64,000 bases of DNA from Cylicocyclus nassatus (lineage: Eukaryota; Nematoda; Chromadorea; Rhabditida; Strongylidae), in assembly GCA_958299035.1 (NCBI GenBank), contig CATQJL010000001.1, forward strand, positions 20,815,433 to 20,879,432, read 5' to 3'. Below the pieces are notes generated by a model. It saw only the letters and a program-made list of their open reading frames with translations, was not told the origin of the DNA and did no database searches. Position numbers and translations under genes: made by a program. Shown in pieces: positions 33,691 to 47,610 of the stretch (position 1 is its first letter; each line of letters opens with the position of its first letter).

Positions 33691-34604
33691 TGCTGCGAGT
33701 GCTGTTTTGTTGCATTTTTGACCATGAACTAGCTATCGAAGCGAAAAGGGATCAAAAAGTCATATAAAGTCAGAATTTTTAATTCCTAGATGCACCGTGA
33801 AACAATAATCTAATAGATGCTAAGGTAGAAAATCAGAAGGGCACTAAAATCTTGTCAAAATTTTTTTAAGAAGATTGTTTTTTTCAAGAAGACAGCGTAG
33901 GTTATAAGAGCAATAGTAGATAACGGCGATGATTGGCTTTTTTCTCTTCGTAACTGTTACCATTCCAAGCTGCTAATTTTACTTCAAAGGCAGAATGGAT
34001 CTCAATTTGCATCTAATTGAGCATAATAGTAAGAGAATAACCAGGTAAGTGAATTGACTGCATATAACTTGCTCTTGTTCAGATAAATTTCAAGAAAATT
34101 TTGTTTTACAGAGTCCACTCATCTGTGGAGAAAAAATGTACGAGTAGTCTCCTTCTCTCCAATAACTGGTTCTAAGATTTTTTTGATGTTTATGAAAGGC
34201 TGTAGATTGATTTGAAGGAAACTTCATTCTTCTTACTTTGGTGATAGTTGCAATCACTTCAAAATTTTTGAAGGATTTGGATTACCTTCCTTGCCATCTT
34301 TATTTTTCTTTCGACATTGAGGATTACTAATATTATAAACCGATAATTTCCTTTTCAAAGCATGCATAACTCCATTTCATTGAAAAAAAAAACAGTGATG
34401 ATTACCTAGTATGTAGTGATTATCACAACCTCTTTCTCAAGTTGACTTCATAGTTTTTGAGACTCACATTCTTTTACTCCCCTCTCTCATGTGTCCTGCT
34501 TGAGCGGATTTTTCATACAATACAAGAGAAACCTAATAACTTTTGCATAGCCTTGCATTTCCTTACTGCTAGAAGAGCTTTTTCCATAAACCGAAAGCTA
34601 GAGC
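33691..34604. other. Diverged spacer, unit 2
   Basis: AT-rich, not alignable with 10480-11035 beyond short words. Nothing recognised. Confidence 0.4.
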
Positions 34605-35225
34605 GTCTCTGTTATTCAAAGACTATGAGAGAACTCGGGTGCGAAGGGCGGCGGTAGAAACAATGGGATGTGCTGCACGCATGTTATGAATCAGCAACGA
34701 GGACCGAAAGAGAAACAAAAACGGCGAGCGCACCGTTATGTCGCTTCGTGGTGGTTTTTTTTTTCGTGAGAGTTTGTTCAAATTTGGACCAGGAAGAATC
34801 TTACCCGGTCTGAGTGGCGGAAATGGGACGAGCTTGAAACTTCTCGCCTAAAATGGAGGCTCACCCTCTATTGGTCAATATAGGTCTCGACACAATTTTT
34901 CGGCAAGCGTGAGAGTGGGCGAGGCTTTGAGTTTCTCTTCATTTGCACGCATCGCCTTCCCTGCCCACAGAGGAGCGCCCAAAAAATTTGAATTTACGCT
35001 TGGGACCATCTGTTAATCCCAGCGCCTCGCGTAGAAGGTGTACATGAGTGTGTGTAACCCTATCTGTAGCTCGTTTACTCCACCCCTACTAATATTTGTT
35101 TATTTAGCGTGGGATCAGCGCTAGTGCAAGGGGGGGGGGGGCACTTCGGCCGGACACTAGCGGGCTGGAGTGTTCGCATGTTGGAATAGCCGGTCGGCTA
35201 CACCTCTAAAAGCACTTCTGTTGAT
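34605..35225. promoter_or_regulatory. Conserved block I, copy 2
   Basis: Retains ATGAATCAGCAA and a forkhead-like TATTTGTTTATTTA. Confidence 0.45.
35130..35141 (+). repeat. G12 homopolymer, unit 2
   Basis: Counterpart of 11569 and 57912. Confidence 0.97.
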
Positions 35226-35583
35226 GTCTCTTCCGCTGTTTTGGACTTGATGAGTAATCATAGAAATTACCCGAGAGAGCCATGATTTTGTGATTTTACG
35301 GGATTCATATGACAAAAGTCCTGATATTGTACGTACGCTGAGTGCCTAAATATTTTCATTACTGCACGTAATTCTTTCACCGGCTTTTTTGTTCTTTCAT
35401 TCAATTTGCTTTTGAAAGGGTTTTTAGGATGTGGGGCTGTTTTTTTAGGATGTGGGGCTGTTTTTTTTTTGTATTCATCCTTTGTTTTTTGCTACTATAT
35501 GTCTGTGCCTTTGTCTGTCAACATATCTCCTTCCCAATGTAAAATGCCTAAGACGCCAGAAAAATTTACCACCTTATTCACCT

Positions 35584-35594
35584 CCCCCCCCCCC
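35584..35594 (+). repeat. C11 homopolymer, unit 2
   Basis: Counterpart of 11998. Confidence 0.97.
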
Positions 35595-35849
35595 TCGAAA
35601 AACGGGATTTTTTCCCCTTCCATTACTTGTGGATCTTTCTATGAGTAACTCAACTTCATTTCATTGAGATTCCAAACTGCTGCACCTTTGGAAAATAGAA
35701 ACTTATGGATCTAAAAGTTGTCGCTTACGGGTTTTTGTTTTTAAGAATACAAAACGCGAAATTTGTCAACACTAACGCCTAAAACACACGTATCGTTGGA
35801 ATCAAGGTTTTCAACCCATTTTCTAACTCATACATGTCGTGTTAAGCAT

Positions 35850-36470
35850 ATTTAATGCCGGTAAGAGGAAACTCCAAGTCACGCTTAGACTATGTTCAAA
35901 CAAAGGCTACAAGGCGTAGGGCAGCGGGGGTCATTTAGGGATTAAAGGGTTTCTCACACATTAGCGGCTGTTATCAGCGTTGTGGTTGTGATAAGCGGTG
36001 TTTATTTGGATAGTCGGGGAAGGGAGGAGGGGGGGGGGGGGGAAGAGGAGAGGGAGAATCGGTTTTGTCATCTTGAAATTTCGAGAATTTTGTCTCATTT
36101 TGAGGGAAAATGACCCTTTAAGTCAGATAACTCGTCCAAGTCGCTTCGCCCCACCCATTAATCGCCCGCCGTGCCACCGAGACAGGTGTTTTGCAACCGA
36201 AAACACTAGCAAATTGACCTCTTCGACAGCGCTTCGACGCTTCAATCGCCTTTGAAGGACTTAACTCATCGAAGCGTACGAGTTATCGAACACAATACCG
36301 TATAATCCACTGCATTCACCTTCACTAAACCATCGCCGATTATTCTCGATGAGCGGTCACGTTAAACGTCTCACATCTGTTAGACTTTTATGCTGTTCAT
36401 CCGCATGTTTGCTTGTCGTCTTTGCGCGTTGCGCTTATGTCTGTGTTTACAGACTTTTTTGGATTACAGT
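35850..36470. promoter_or_regulatory. Conserved block J, copy 2
   Basis: AACTCGTCC sits at 36129-36137, a place where copies 1 and 3 have TTTCGTCC and AATTCGTCC. The copy at the position of 12323 is lost here. The motif therefore turns over within the block. Confidence 0.5.
36029..36042 (+). repeat. G14 homopolymer, unit 2
   Basis: Counterpart of 12479 and 58763. Confidence 0.97.
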
Positions 36471-37244
36471 ACTTTTGATTTTCAAAGAGGAGATAATGGG
36501 TCATGCACTAGTTTTTGCAAATTTTTCTGCTCGGTTATATTAAGAGAGCTGACACCGAGATCGAGACATATTTTTATTGTAATGTCAGTTTATGGCGTAG
36601 TGTAATTAGCGATGAGTGTGACTGAGTGATTCAGGTAGACTCTTGATGCCGTATTTGCTACAATTTTATTTTATTTTTGCAATTTTTAACTTTCTATACT
36701 TATAGCCTTGTCCCAAAATACGTCAGTAAGTTCCAATCCTTTTTGTCATTGATTAAAAAACAACTCCGAATTACGTATTCTCAAAACAATTAGCGAGTAT
36801 CATGGCTTCCAAAAAGATGGGGTAGGAAGATGAAGATGCAATAGAAATTTCTAGATGACTCACATCCTGCAAGAACTTTTTGGCTATAGTATAGTGAGCT
36901 CATAACTCACTGCGACGGGCACGGCCCAGAACATTTTTTTGCAAAGGTAATTGATTTTTTTTTTCAGAGTACGAGAGTACATTTTCGTTATAGTTTAGGG
37001 ATACAAACGGCCAGCATGTGAGAGTATTCAATGAAGCGATTTTTCGGAAACTTTCAGCTTTCAGGGGAGGAGAGGTGGACTGATCACTCCGCTAGCTTTC
37101 ATATAGTTCAATATTCCCAATTAGAATTTCGCAGAGTGTTGTGCTTTTGTTGTTACCGTAACCAAACGAGATCCTATGCCTTTCACTCATGCTCAATGTT
37201 ATTTTGAATGCACCTTTGATAATACCGACATATCCATCTCCTTT
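36471..37244. other. Diverged spacer, unit 2
   Basis: No alignment to the equivalent spacers in units 1 and 3; no gene or repeat recognised. Confidence 0.4.
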
Positions 37245-37925
37245 AAACTCAAATGACCTCCTGCAGGCAGAGCTGAATTTCTTAAGAGCCCCACTAATTA
37301 CAGTGTACGGCTGTTTCTTTCATTGCCAGCATTACGGTACTGGAGAATGAAGGTGGTAGGGACGAATAAAAGGAGCAGCAGCGCCTATCAATGACTTTCA
37401 GTTGAGTAATTATCCTTGCCTTGATTGCCATAATTAACCCATCTCCTCCTCGTCAGCTCCGTCTGCAGAGTCGTTGCACACCTGCACGGCGAGCTGTTCA
37501 TACTGTTCCGAGACAACTCGTCCACGTCCGCACGCGCACTACCTCGCTTTATTTCATAATCATAGGTTCTTCTCCTTCCAAGGGTATTATTCGCAGCTGC
37601 ATACATTGTACTCTTCTTTTGTTTCATCTTCACTACGGCTATGCAGATGTTTAGTGCAAGGTTTTAGCCCCCCCCCCCCCTACGCCCATTTTTTTGTTTG
37701 CATACTGTAGAGCGGTTACAGTGTCTCCATGAGGAGCTGTGCGCACATGCACGAGTCGGTCAATTGGGTTAAGTACGCGTCTCTTTTGATGTGGTCGTTC
37801 CTTATTTGCATTCTCTTTCCCGGTCCACGTTTCTTTGTGGCCCTTTAATATGGCCTTGTGCTTAGCGTTGAGCTGCTCTCGCTAGTCTTTTGATGGTTGC
37901 GCCATAATGGCGAAATTGGATAATG
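37245..37925. promoter_or_regulatory. Conserved block K, copy 2
   Basis: Homeodomain-type cluster at 37387-37440, AACTCGTCC at 37515-37523, octamer ATTTGCAT at 37804-37811. The TCF-like site reads CTTTTGATG. Confidence 0.5.
37668..37680 (+). repeat. C13 homopolymer, unit 2
   Basis: Counterpart of C7 at 13743 and C12 at 60367. Confidence 0.97.
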
Positions 37926-39264
37926 TTTGCCGATGGATAGGGTGCGGTAGTTTTTCTGGTTAGAATTTTGTCTTATTTTCAAGACTTAAATTTAATGCAC
38001 ACAATTTTCGAAACATCATGATACACATTTGGCTCAGAAAGCAGATTAAAAGCCAGATATGTGAGGGCCTACCGTTGCTTCAGTTCTAAAGGATGATTTG
38101 CTCTTTATTGTAGAATTTTTACTTCATATTCTATAAATCGATAGGTTTTACAACCAATAATGCTCAGTGACCATTTTCGATTCGGCATGTATCGAACAGA
38201 ATCCTAAGGTAACAAAACTCAATGCCTATAGCTATCTATCGTATACTATTTCAACTTTCTCATCACGATTGTCCCCACTTTTTCTTTTTTTCATAATTTT
38301 ATGTTCATTTTGCTCGAGACTATCCAATTTATTTTCTCGGCTGGAAAAAATGTGAGTATAGGAAGGATTCTCTTACAGTCAGGAAGTTAGTACCGTAATC
38401 TACGCATTTATTTACGGATGGGCGTGGCAACTGTCACTATGAATTTGCATCAACTCGTCCCGGCGCGTGAGCGTTAGTGCTGCCACCTTTGGCTCCCTGT
38501 TTCTTTTCCAATCGGTCTTAGGATAGTGCCATAGGCCTTTAAACGAAAATAATGTCTTTCAAAATTTTTTACACATTGATTTGATGTTTCTTTCACGGAG
38601 TTATTTCGCGATCTATTTTTTCAGATCTATTTTTTCGCTTTTCTAAGACTCTATTGCTTCTTATTTCTTCTCAGGTTCCCATACTTCTTGGGGAAGGTTC
38701 TTTTTTTCAGACACTGTTATGATGAATTTTTTCAAGATCAAGCCCACTTTCTATCCATTTACCACATTGCGGAGGCACTATGTCTAATTACCCTAGGTTT
38801 CCATCCTCTGTATCCTTCTTCCCCTCATCCTCAATCATTTGCCAGTATAACTCATTAATTTGATATGATTTGCAACATCCGCGCTAGACCCTCTTTTAGT
38901 CTAAATGCGAATGGACGTCGAGATGGCAATACATGCAAAATTTGGACCTTCTTATGTTACCGAAGCACTATCGAATATGATTTTTTTCAAGTTTGCATGC
39001 TCAAATTACTAATGAGATGAATTTTCATATATCTGATTTTGCAATGAGGCTTAACTCTCTTCGAAATAGGTGAATGTCCAGAATTTACTATCCATCTTTC
39101 CATGCACTATGTATATGAAAAAAATGCGAGCATATATACGCTGTCATGCTTAATTGAACATTTCCTGTACTTTTCGGGAACAAGGTTTGATATCGGATTA
39201 CCTAGCTGTCTTCTCATCCGTTACACTCAGTTTTTTTTACCTAGGTACTAAGACGGGCTTTTGC

Positions 39265-39380
39265 TTACGAAATTTTAGGGCCATAAAACAAATTTGTGTC
39301 TATTTTTTGTAGGATATTGGAACATTTTGCCTTTTTCCTTGCTCGGCGTAATAAAATTTTATGCCCGTAAAATTTCGTAA
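39265..39380. ncRNA. Conserved long hairpin, copy 2
   Basis: Arms 39265-39288 and 39357-39380 have the same sequences as in copy 1. See 15096-15210. Confidence 0.35.
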
Positions 39381-39402
39381 CGTTCTAAGGACTTTTCTGC
39401 AG

Positions 39403-39477
39403 CTCTACTAGCCGCGATGGCTGTGTGTGCCGAATCGCAGCCAAGCGCGATTCATTGTTATGATGTCCTCGTGCGTG
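39403..39477 (+). pseudogene. Ly-6-like exon fragment, copy 2 (frame broken)
   Basis: Same acceptor (TTTTCTGCAG) and signal-peptide-like start (LLAAMAVCA), but one base is missing after TGTTATGA, so the CYDC reading is lost. If the segment is coding at all, this copy is dead. Confidence 0.2.
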
Positions 39478-39525
39478 GTCAGAAAAAAATCGCTTTGCTT
39501 TTATTTTTGCGGCATTTTACCATTC

Positions 39526-39544
39526 ATGGCTATTACATAGCCAT
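39526..39544. other. Perfect short hairpin, copy 2
   Basis: Identical to 15358-15376. Confidence 0.7.
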
Positions 39545-40980
39545 AATAGGGAAACATGTTTTTGTCGCAGGTTATGCCGGCTCGAACACGTTTGCTCGTT
39601 AACGCGAGAACTCGTCCGGATTTGGCGATATTGCAGTAACTTTTATGGAAAACGCTGAGTATCACGCAAATGTCTTTTATGATGCCATTTTATGATTCGG
39701 ACCACTCCTTGTTGGTCGTGGGCTAATGTACGAGTTTTCCTACTACCTCCCTTGATATGACAATAACGGTGACCTTACAGCTACTGGTTGTTTGGTTGTT
39801 AATCGTCTTGGAGGTCCTAGTGATGGAGTTTTATGATCCAGATGTCGTTATTATAGGACAAGGGAGAGGGGTGGGGAGGAGGGAGAGATGGACATGTGCT
39901 GCTGGGAGGACAATTATGGGAGGATAAGATCTGGCCTATGTATGATGTTAGCGCAAACAAGTGCACAATATTCTGCCAAAGGATTTTATATAGAGTATTG
40001 TAGGAATACGGGAGGATTACTGTACACCTTACAGACATCACATGACGAACGTTTGGCTTGGTTCATGTTACCGTAGGAATACCGTACACTCCATTTTAAA
40101 GTCATTTCAAAGTACTGCAGGTATACGTAAGATCACTTCATATGCTCATCAATCACGCTCGATATCCTGAAAAAATTCCCACATGCAGCAACTAATAATA
40201 AGGCTAGTCAACTTCCTGTAAGAGTATGCAGGATCACTGTGCATGCTTACAGTTATCACTTTTCCTAAATTATCAGGCTTTAGAGAGAACTGCTGTACCA
40301 TCTCGCCTTCAATCTGATTATTTCGTTTATTCTAGCTGCTGTAGATGTACTGTATCTATCTGGTCATTACTCGTGTCCGTATTGGATCACAAAGGAAGTT
40401 TAGTGAAGAATAAGCTTGAAGCTTCTATTTCTTTCTCGTTCCTTTCTGCTCCTATGCACATTCTTCGCCTTCCTCGCGTTCAGCTGGTTTCAACGATTAC
40501 TGTAAAATATTATAATTCTCTATTTTTAGAGCATCTACACAGTAGGATCGTCACCCAACTCAGGCCGTCACTGAGGAGCCTCCACCTTTTACGCTTCAAA
40601 AGGAGAAAATCTAAATTTCAAAACTGTTTTTATCTTTTTCTGCCTTGGATGTCAAATTTACAAAAAAATAACTTCTCACATGCTTAAGATAGCAGTATAA
40701 TGGTACTTTTTCAAGCATTTATCATATATGGGACTGTCACGGTTTTTTTGCCGAAAAAAAAATAGCTAAAATCACTTTAATGTGGTAGCGATTAGATATT
40801 ACGTATATATGGTTGTGTAACATGTTCGTGCGCTTTTTTGGAATAAATTTTTTGCGAAGTTTTTTTTCACCGCTCAAGGAGTGTTGATGCACTCTTCTTT
40901 CTGGTTTCAGCATTTCATTCGAACTTCAGCAGTGCACAAAATAACAAGAAATATCTAAATTACAAAAAAAACGCACGAAT

Positions 40981-41260
40981 ATATAAACAACATAGCACAT
41001 AGCTCGAGAGCAAAAGCTCTAGAAACAAGAAAATCAAACGAAAAATCCAATTAGTTAGTATGTCTATACAGTTTTTGATTTAATACTTAATTTTTTGATT
41101 TAAGATAATCTGCATAAAAATTCCAATATTTTTTACTCGATGAATCTCCTACCGCCGACTTGAACTGTTGACCAAGCGCTCACTTCAAAACCTTAACGAT
41201 GTACCGTTATCCAGTATCCATCGGGAATGTTCTGGTATTCTGATTAGGGAGATATTCATT
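40981..41260. other. Block M, copy 2: 280 bp identical to unit 1
   Basis: Partner of 16763-17042, see there. The sequence just downstream diverges at once (GATCGGGCTG versus GATCGGGCGG and onward). Confidence 0.8.
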
Positions 41261-42066
41261 GGATCGGGCTGCTGCTCGTGTGGCCCCCCTAATGAAAGCC
41301 GGTCAATGGGGTCATATAACACCCTGGAAGTGTTTCGTCGGGTGCGGTGGGTGATGAACGAGGAACAACACAACACTTGTCGAAATTCACTTACGCATGG
41401 CTTCCTCTAATTATCTTCGATGAAAGCAGTGATAGAATAGCTGCCACCGGTAGAATATATTGGATATGTGGTGCGCAGGTTAAACCTGTGAAATTTCTCC
41501 TTCAATGACCTGAAAAAACAACAATTTCAACAAATTTAGCAATAACTGTAAATTTATTTCTATCTTTTCGTATGCTTTAATACAATGAGAATGAATGTTT
41601 CAGCAGTCTATTTCCTCCGACGCGTAAACAGCATCACAAGAATTTCTTTTCATTTGAAATGACTAATTATTTAATTGTTTAGTTTATATACGTACTTGGC
41701 TCAACTTCAATGTACCAAGGGCACTTATTCACCCACTTACCCTTCTTCCACCTCCCCTCCTCGTCCACGTCGCACAACTCCTTCTGATACCCAGATTTCC
41801 ACGGGATTGCGAGATTATTACTAATGCATCTTGTTTTGACGCCATACTACATGACTGAAGTGACAAGTACGGCTTGTTGTTTTGTTATCTAGGTACTTTA
41901 TATGTAACTTTTGCAATATTTACTCGATCCTCATAGATAACCTCACTGTAAGAGCTTTGGCGGGATCTGAATACAGTGTCTACAACCTTTTCCGTTTGTG
42001 ACTGCTAGTCTAGTGCAGGATCAAAATTAAATTCTGAAATTACACAATCATAGTCGAAATATATTT

Positions 42067-42075
42067 GGGGGGGGG
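42067..42075 (+). repeat. G9 homopolymer
   Basis: No equivalent tract in unit 1 (about 17870). Confidence 0.95.
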
Positions 42076-42219
42076 ACCAAAAATCGCCGCCATGGAATGT
42101 CGCTGCTGCTACATAGGAGGGAATGGAAATGGAAGATGAGTTGCTCAAAACACCTAAATTTTTTCACCCTGGACCCTATGGATTTTGAGGGAATGACGCA
42201 GCCAGTTACTATTTCTGGA

Positions 42220-42650
42220 TCGCAGCTTTGAGTAACCCATCACAAACACGGGTTTCATGAATAATTCCAGTAATCACTGTTGTTTGGGCTCGGCGATGCG
42301 TTGCTCAGGTTGCACCCCGCTGGCAGACTCCCAGATTTTTGGTTCTGGTCAACTCCCTTACCTATGTAACCTCAAGGCTCATAGACTTCATTTGCTTGAT
42401 GACATTCATTTTGCATTTGTATTCGGCTGCAAAATACTACAATGCCCCCACAATTTTCTAAATACCCGTAAAAGTCCCATAAGCTCCATCTAAACCGCTC
42501 GGTTATGACTCCATGCATATTCTACAAGAATCCTCCTGCAAGCCCCATCGTCTCCCAATGTGATCGCTAATTGAGCTCGATTCTTGATGAGTAGCAGCCC
42601 TGCTCAGCGCCCCTATGGCCCTCACGCAATCATTGTCCTCATCGGCTTAC
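42220..42650. other. Conserved block N, copy 2
   Basis: Counterpart of 17990-18420. Confidence 0.5.
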
Positions 42651-42864
42651 TTCGCTCTATTTCGTGTTCTAATGATTTGTTCTTATGAAATGAGTTGGCC
42701 GCAGATCACTTCTACTTTTGAAGGGTTGCACAATTGAAATTGACTTTTTGTGCTGGATTATCCTTCTTGATAGAAAAGAAATCTCACTAATTTAAGTGTA
42801 GGACAACATTCTGAATGGCCGCCATACAAAACTGGGACCGTCCCAGTTCTCTTGACTCGCCCCA

Positions 42865-43170
42865 GCTTCCAATTACCTGACAGCCGTCATCTGCTGCTCA
42901 TCAGTTATTCTCACAACCATGCTCTCTTCACAATGCCTTCCGCTGGTGTTCGGTTTGCGTGGGTGGGCGGCTTCCTCAATTAGCAAATCGAGTTCTGGTG
43001 CCGGTCATTAGAAGCTGGGGACAACCCCGCTCGCGGTCATTTCAGCTCACTCATTCAAGCGTTGAAATTGAAACATGCCCCGATTATAATAAGGTTCAGA
43101 TGGATGGGGAAGGAAGTAGTTTAGCTGTCGCTAAGTGAAATAATGGAGTGGATAGTTCTAATCATCAAAA
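42865..43170. other. Conserved block O, copy 2
   Basis: Counterpart of 18640-18965 with several indels that are not multiples of three. Confidence 0.5.
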
Positions 43171-43499
43171 TCTAAAGAAAGTAAGCTCAATTGTATATGT
43201 ACTCGCTTTTAACCTTATTTCTGATGTTGCTGAAGCCACTATAACAGTTTCTCGGACAATTTACAGAAAATTTTTCAAGAACTGATTCGCCAATTCTATC
43301 TAAACTTCCAACTTCAATTTCAACTTTGGTTCAAAATATGAGATGATCCCTTATGAAAAGCTCCCTTTACTGTCGCTTCTTTCAGAACTGGCATTCGCCC
43401 ACGCACAAAGGAAAACCTTAGACAATCCTCCAGGGTTGTGACAATCTAATCTCTCAGCAGCTCCTTGTCAATCTTGTCCACCGTATAGAACACTTCACA

Positions 43500-43970
43500 A
43501 GCATGGTTGTCGCCTCTAGCGAACTCCTTCTTACACTAGTTTCTTCTTAAGACCACCAAAGCAAATTGCATTGGCTGGCTAAAGCTGACGGAACGGTAAT
43601 TGCATGTGGGATGGTGGTTTTGTGGGCTTTCTTTTCGCCCAATTGCTGTCCTTTGAAGACTGACGGCATCTGCTTAAGAATCTCCTTGTTCCTAAACTGA
43701 AATCACCGAACAAAAGCATTCTTCTCTCTTTTTTCAGCAACTTTCTCTAAAATCCTGAAATTGGTCCTCAAACGAGATTTCGCCCCATCTAAAGTGCTTC
43801 CAAGCTCCGCTGACCAGTTAGTGAATTAGTTTTCACTTCACCAAGCTTCACCCCCTTCATTGGGGCGGCAATTTGAGGGGCCAATGCTACCTAATTATGC
43901 GTTCCGAGAACTGACCATTCCTAACGAATGATCCTTGTCGCTGCTGCTGTTATTGAGGATTAGTATGGCT
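43500..43970. other. Conserved block P, copy 2
   Basis: Counterpart of 19300-19790. Confidence 0.5.
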
Positions 43971-44329
43971 ATAAATGATTAAAAATATCAGTTTACAAAA
44001 GATTCGGGCAGCTTCCATTTCTGGAATTTTTTTATGCTTGGTTGTAAAATCAGCCACATTCTAAATAGTCCGTTTCGGACAAGAAATCAATCTTCCATGT
44101 TTCTCTCATGAAATCTCCTCTTACTGAGATTTCTTGAAAAACTAGTCAAATGTTCCATAATTCAATAGTTCTCTAAGTAAATTAGTGAACAATTGAAAGC
44201 TCATCTCATGACAATGAATCAAATTCACGTTTGCTTTCCGCAAGTTTCGCTTAATCGCTTTTTACTTCCTCTCATAACTCTTCTATTCATTGCCTCAGTT
44301 GCTGACGTAACACTTGTCTTTCCATGGCA

Positions 44330-44480
44330 GCCCTAAATACATCATAATGCAGTGACACTCATTAAACGATTAGTTATTAATCGCTGCCGTTCGATTTCCT
44401 TTGAAAGGATTACCATAATGGCCGTTTTCCTTGGACTCCACCTGTGCAACTTATCGCTATAGCTATTGACTGCTAAGCTA
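44330..44480. other. Conserved block Q, copy 2
   Basis: Counterpart of 20180-20345; the TTTCCTTTGAAAGGATTA core is unchanged. Confidence 0.5.
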
Positions 44481-44714
44481 CTCTGCTGTAGTAATTCTGT
44501 GCCTTCTAGATCTTTCAAATATAGTTATGAATAAAAAATTACATTGTAAAGCATGCCCAAAGCTTTTTTTCGGTAAGATGCGTTTCACACCACGCAACCC
44601 CCCTCATCAGGAAGGAATTTCAGTCCCCGCCCTCTCCTTCAAAAAAAAAATTCCGGAATCCCTACTTTCATGGACAATACGGTACCTCAAACCATTGTAA
44701 CCCCGCTATCCATG

Positions 44715-45120
44715 CCATACTCTACTATTTTCATATTTCGCGCACCGCACTCAAGCAAATGTTAGTGTACACTGGGCACATTTGCATGGTTTCGCGCGCT
44801 TCCATTAACACCTTTCACCCGAGAAAAAACCCGCAATTCTACTCGTGCTAAATCATAGGTCTCGTATCACCTGCTAGCTCATCGCTATGGCAGCGACCTT
44901 GTCACGAGTCCCTTGAGAGAAGTTCTGTATAAGATTCTGGCCACGATCATCCACAATCTGTACGCAAGAGCTTAGGCTGTCAGGCTATGCTGATCTGTTT
45001 GTACGACGTTATGGCGCACAAACGCCGCATACCGCCGATCGGCTTAACAATCCGTGGATTAAACACTTTAGCTACAGCAAAGAATAATAATGGGACAACT
45101 TGGTCAACAAAAAAGTTGCG
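44715..45120. other. Conserved block R, copy 2
   Basis: Counterpart of 21430-21840 and of the open segment at 21694. Confidence 0.5.
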
Positions 45121-45629
45121 AGGAAATAGAGATGCTGGTTTGTCCAGTTCCTGCTTGAAATCAAAGCCAGAAGAAGTTATCGAATTGTTCACGCTGTTTA
45201 GACAGACATCAGTGATGCTATTCGGCACCTGTAGTTATTTCTCTATCCTCAAGCTTCCACTATTTTCAACAATCTTGCGAGTAAGAGATACTGTAGATTT
45301 ACTAGTCTGCTGGAACTCATGCGTGCTCTTTCGGAAATCAAGAAGTGTAACTTTTTCTGGGTATCTTCCCTGATCTTTCGACGCCAGGCAATCGAAAGAA
45401 TTTTTTGAGGCTAATCTAAGATTTCATGCAAATTAAGAAACCACTGTGCTTATTCTATGATTGAATTTGGCATCAGACTTTTCGCAGCTCTCGAGGTTTT
45501 AGAACTTTTCAGATTCCAGTAAACTCCTAAAGGTAAAAATTCAAAATTCAAAATTCATTCTCAAATTACCCCAATTTGAGCATTTGTGTTAGAGAGTACG
45601 CCCTAAGGATTACAGTCGAAGAACCCATG

Positions 45630-45960
45630 ACTCAAAGAATGCACAAAGGGAAAGAATCTCTTTATTCCACCACGCAGTCTCATAAATCACTCCTTAATTG
45701 GCAACCTGCATTACCGACCCCTTCCCTATCACATCCTTTTTTAAATTTCTCCAAGAAGCCAGTCAATCGTCTCGTCTACCAGCTGCTAACCGAACACATG
45801 TCTGTATAACTCCGGTTAACCTGTATCTAGGAGTGTTGTTAATTACAGTAACGGCACCTGACCCCGGTCGGTTTCCCTTGGATGTGTCGTTTCGCTTTGT
45901 TCACACACAGCAGCTCGACACATACGATACTCTTTCTCTTGGAGTGTTTTATTGCCCTTT
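45630..45960. other. Conserved block S, copy 2
   Basis: Counterpart of 22230-22600. Confidence 0.5.
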
Positions 45961-46322
45961 TTGAGCCGCTGGGTTTTTTAGATTTGGGCCTAATTTTGTC
46001 ACTATTTGAATAAGTTTTGGTAGTACAGAACAGTCTCTTAGGTCCTGTGTGATCTCATTTTTTTGTCTACTCAAATGGGAAACTAGCCCTGAGTGGTCAA
46101 AACTTCCAATTTTTTTCGATTTAATTAGTTTTTCCATTTATTGCTAGTAGATAATAATTCCACAATTCAATTTTTAGCCTCCTTTTTTATGATTTACTGT
46201 TCGGCCTATTTTTCTTTTTTTGTTGTGCGTTTTTATCTACAAAAACTTCATGGCTGGAAGTCGTAGAGTAAGTATATTGATACAGCGCTTTGAATAAATC
46301 GCAATTTCCCAACTTTTACGCA

Positions 46323-46332
46323 CCCCCCCCCC
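46323..46332 (+). repeat. C10 homopolymer
   Basis: In a diverged spacer of unit 2. Confidence 0.95.
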
Positions 46333-47049
46333 TTCCACTTCCTGTCAGTCAAGTTTTTACATCTTACAACATGAATACTCTCTATAGAAATGCAAATGCA
46401 AAAGCTCTCAAGTCGTTTTTTATTCACACATTCCTCTGGAAAAGCTCTTATGGCCATGCGTGAAGCATGGGAAGTTTTTGTCAACAGGGTTCCTGCAAGC
46501 GACATGTTTTTGTGGTTTTATGCCATCTATGGAGTAAGAAAAGTGTTAGTGTTCACGTTTGTTTTTGCACTGGGTGAATAAATTTTTCTATAGTTTAACA
46601 TTCAGCTTCAAAAATACTCATTGATGGTCCAAGTTCCCACTTTTTTTCTATATGCGTTGAAAATTTTACTGAGCAGAAATGATTCGGTGGTCAGAAATAA
46701 GTTATGGAAAAGATTCAAAAACGTTTGTATAAAGAAACACCGGCCTACTTTCCAATTATGCTAGAGAATCTTTTTTTGTGATTGCTTCAAAAATCGATAT
46801 ATCGATTGCTAACTATCTCGCAGACAAGTTCTTTTGCATCATCCACGACTCCCATTTTTTTGCTACAATCAGTAATCGATATATTGGTCGAAAATCACAG
46901 CTCATATTACGGTTGTTGTCTCCTCGAAAATCTTCAACCTATATACATGAGGGACCTCTCGGGGTAAATTTCAAATGAATTTCAGCTTGCAATGGCTGTC
47001 ACTTTCATTTGCTCTGTAACAAAATTGTTCCTGCACTATGTCGTATTCC

Positions 47050-47610
47050 AGAAATTTCTCAAACTTCCTCCCTCGAAAGGCAAATTTTGCCGGTTTGTTG
47101 CAAATCTTGTTGCAACCGATGCAGAAAGCAGCTGTTTTCTTCACTTATCTGATTATCTTCTTTCCTTCAAAGTCAATCTTCTTAGCTAATCTCTTTGTAC
47201 TTTTTTCACGCTCTAAAATCCTCTTGCAATGCGCTGGCGCTTTCGTCCTGTTCTTTATAGAGAAAATTCTCTTTCCTTTATGTTTTATGCACGTCGATGA
47301 ATGGCAGTGCTAGCAGAGCGGCACCTTTGGATTTATTGAAATCCTCACCGGCCTGACAACATCGTTTTTCACCTGGGGCCCTGAACGACGCATCGTTCAC
47401 TGTCACATCACTGCCAATGAGCCCTTCCAAATCCTGCCCTATGCGCTCATTTTAGATTAGTTTCTTGGCTAGAAGGCTGTACAACTGTTTTTATATTACA
47501 TTTTCTATTTGCCTAACGGATGGTAGGGAACTTGTAAATGCACTAATGCAAGGAATTTACTGGTTGACTGAGTAGGTAGCAACTCACCGGAAGTCATGTC
47601 AGCTCTTTTT
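47050..47610. other. Conserved block T, copy 2 (end of unit)
   Basis: Counterpart of 25030-25640. The following 550 bp are an unalignable spacer before unit 3. Confidence 0.5.

Larger units (their letters stand above)
38395..39880. other. Conserved block L, copy 2
   Basis: AACTCGTCC at 38452 and 39609. Includes about 240 bp (38730-38990) missing from copy 1, bounded by direct repeats of the type ATGATTTTTTTCAAG. Confidence 0.6.

Noticed and set aside
40226..40687. 153-codon plus frame as a gene
   Set aside because: No matching frame in unit 1 (about 16080-16490) and no recognisable domain.
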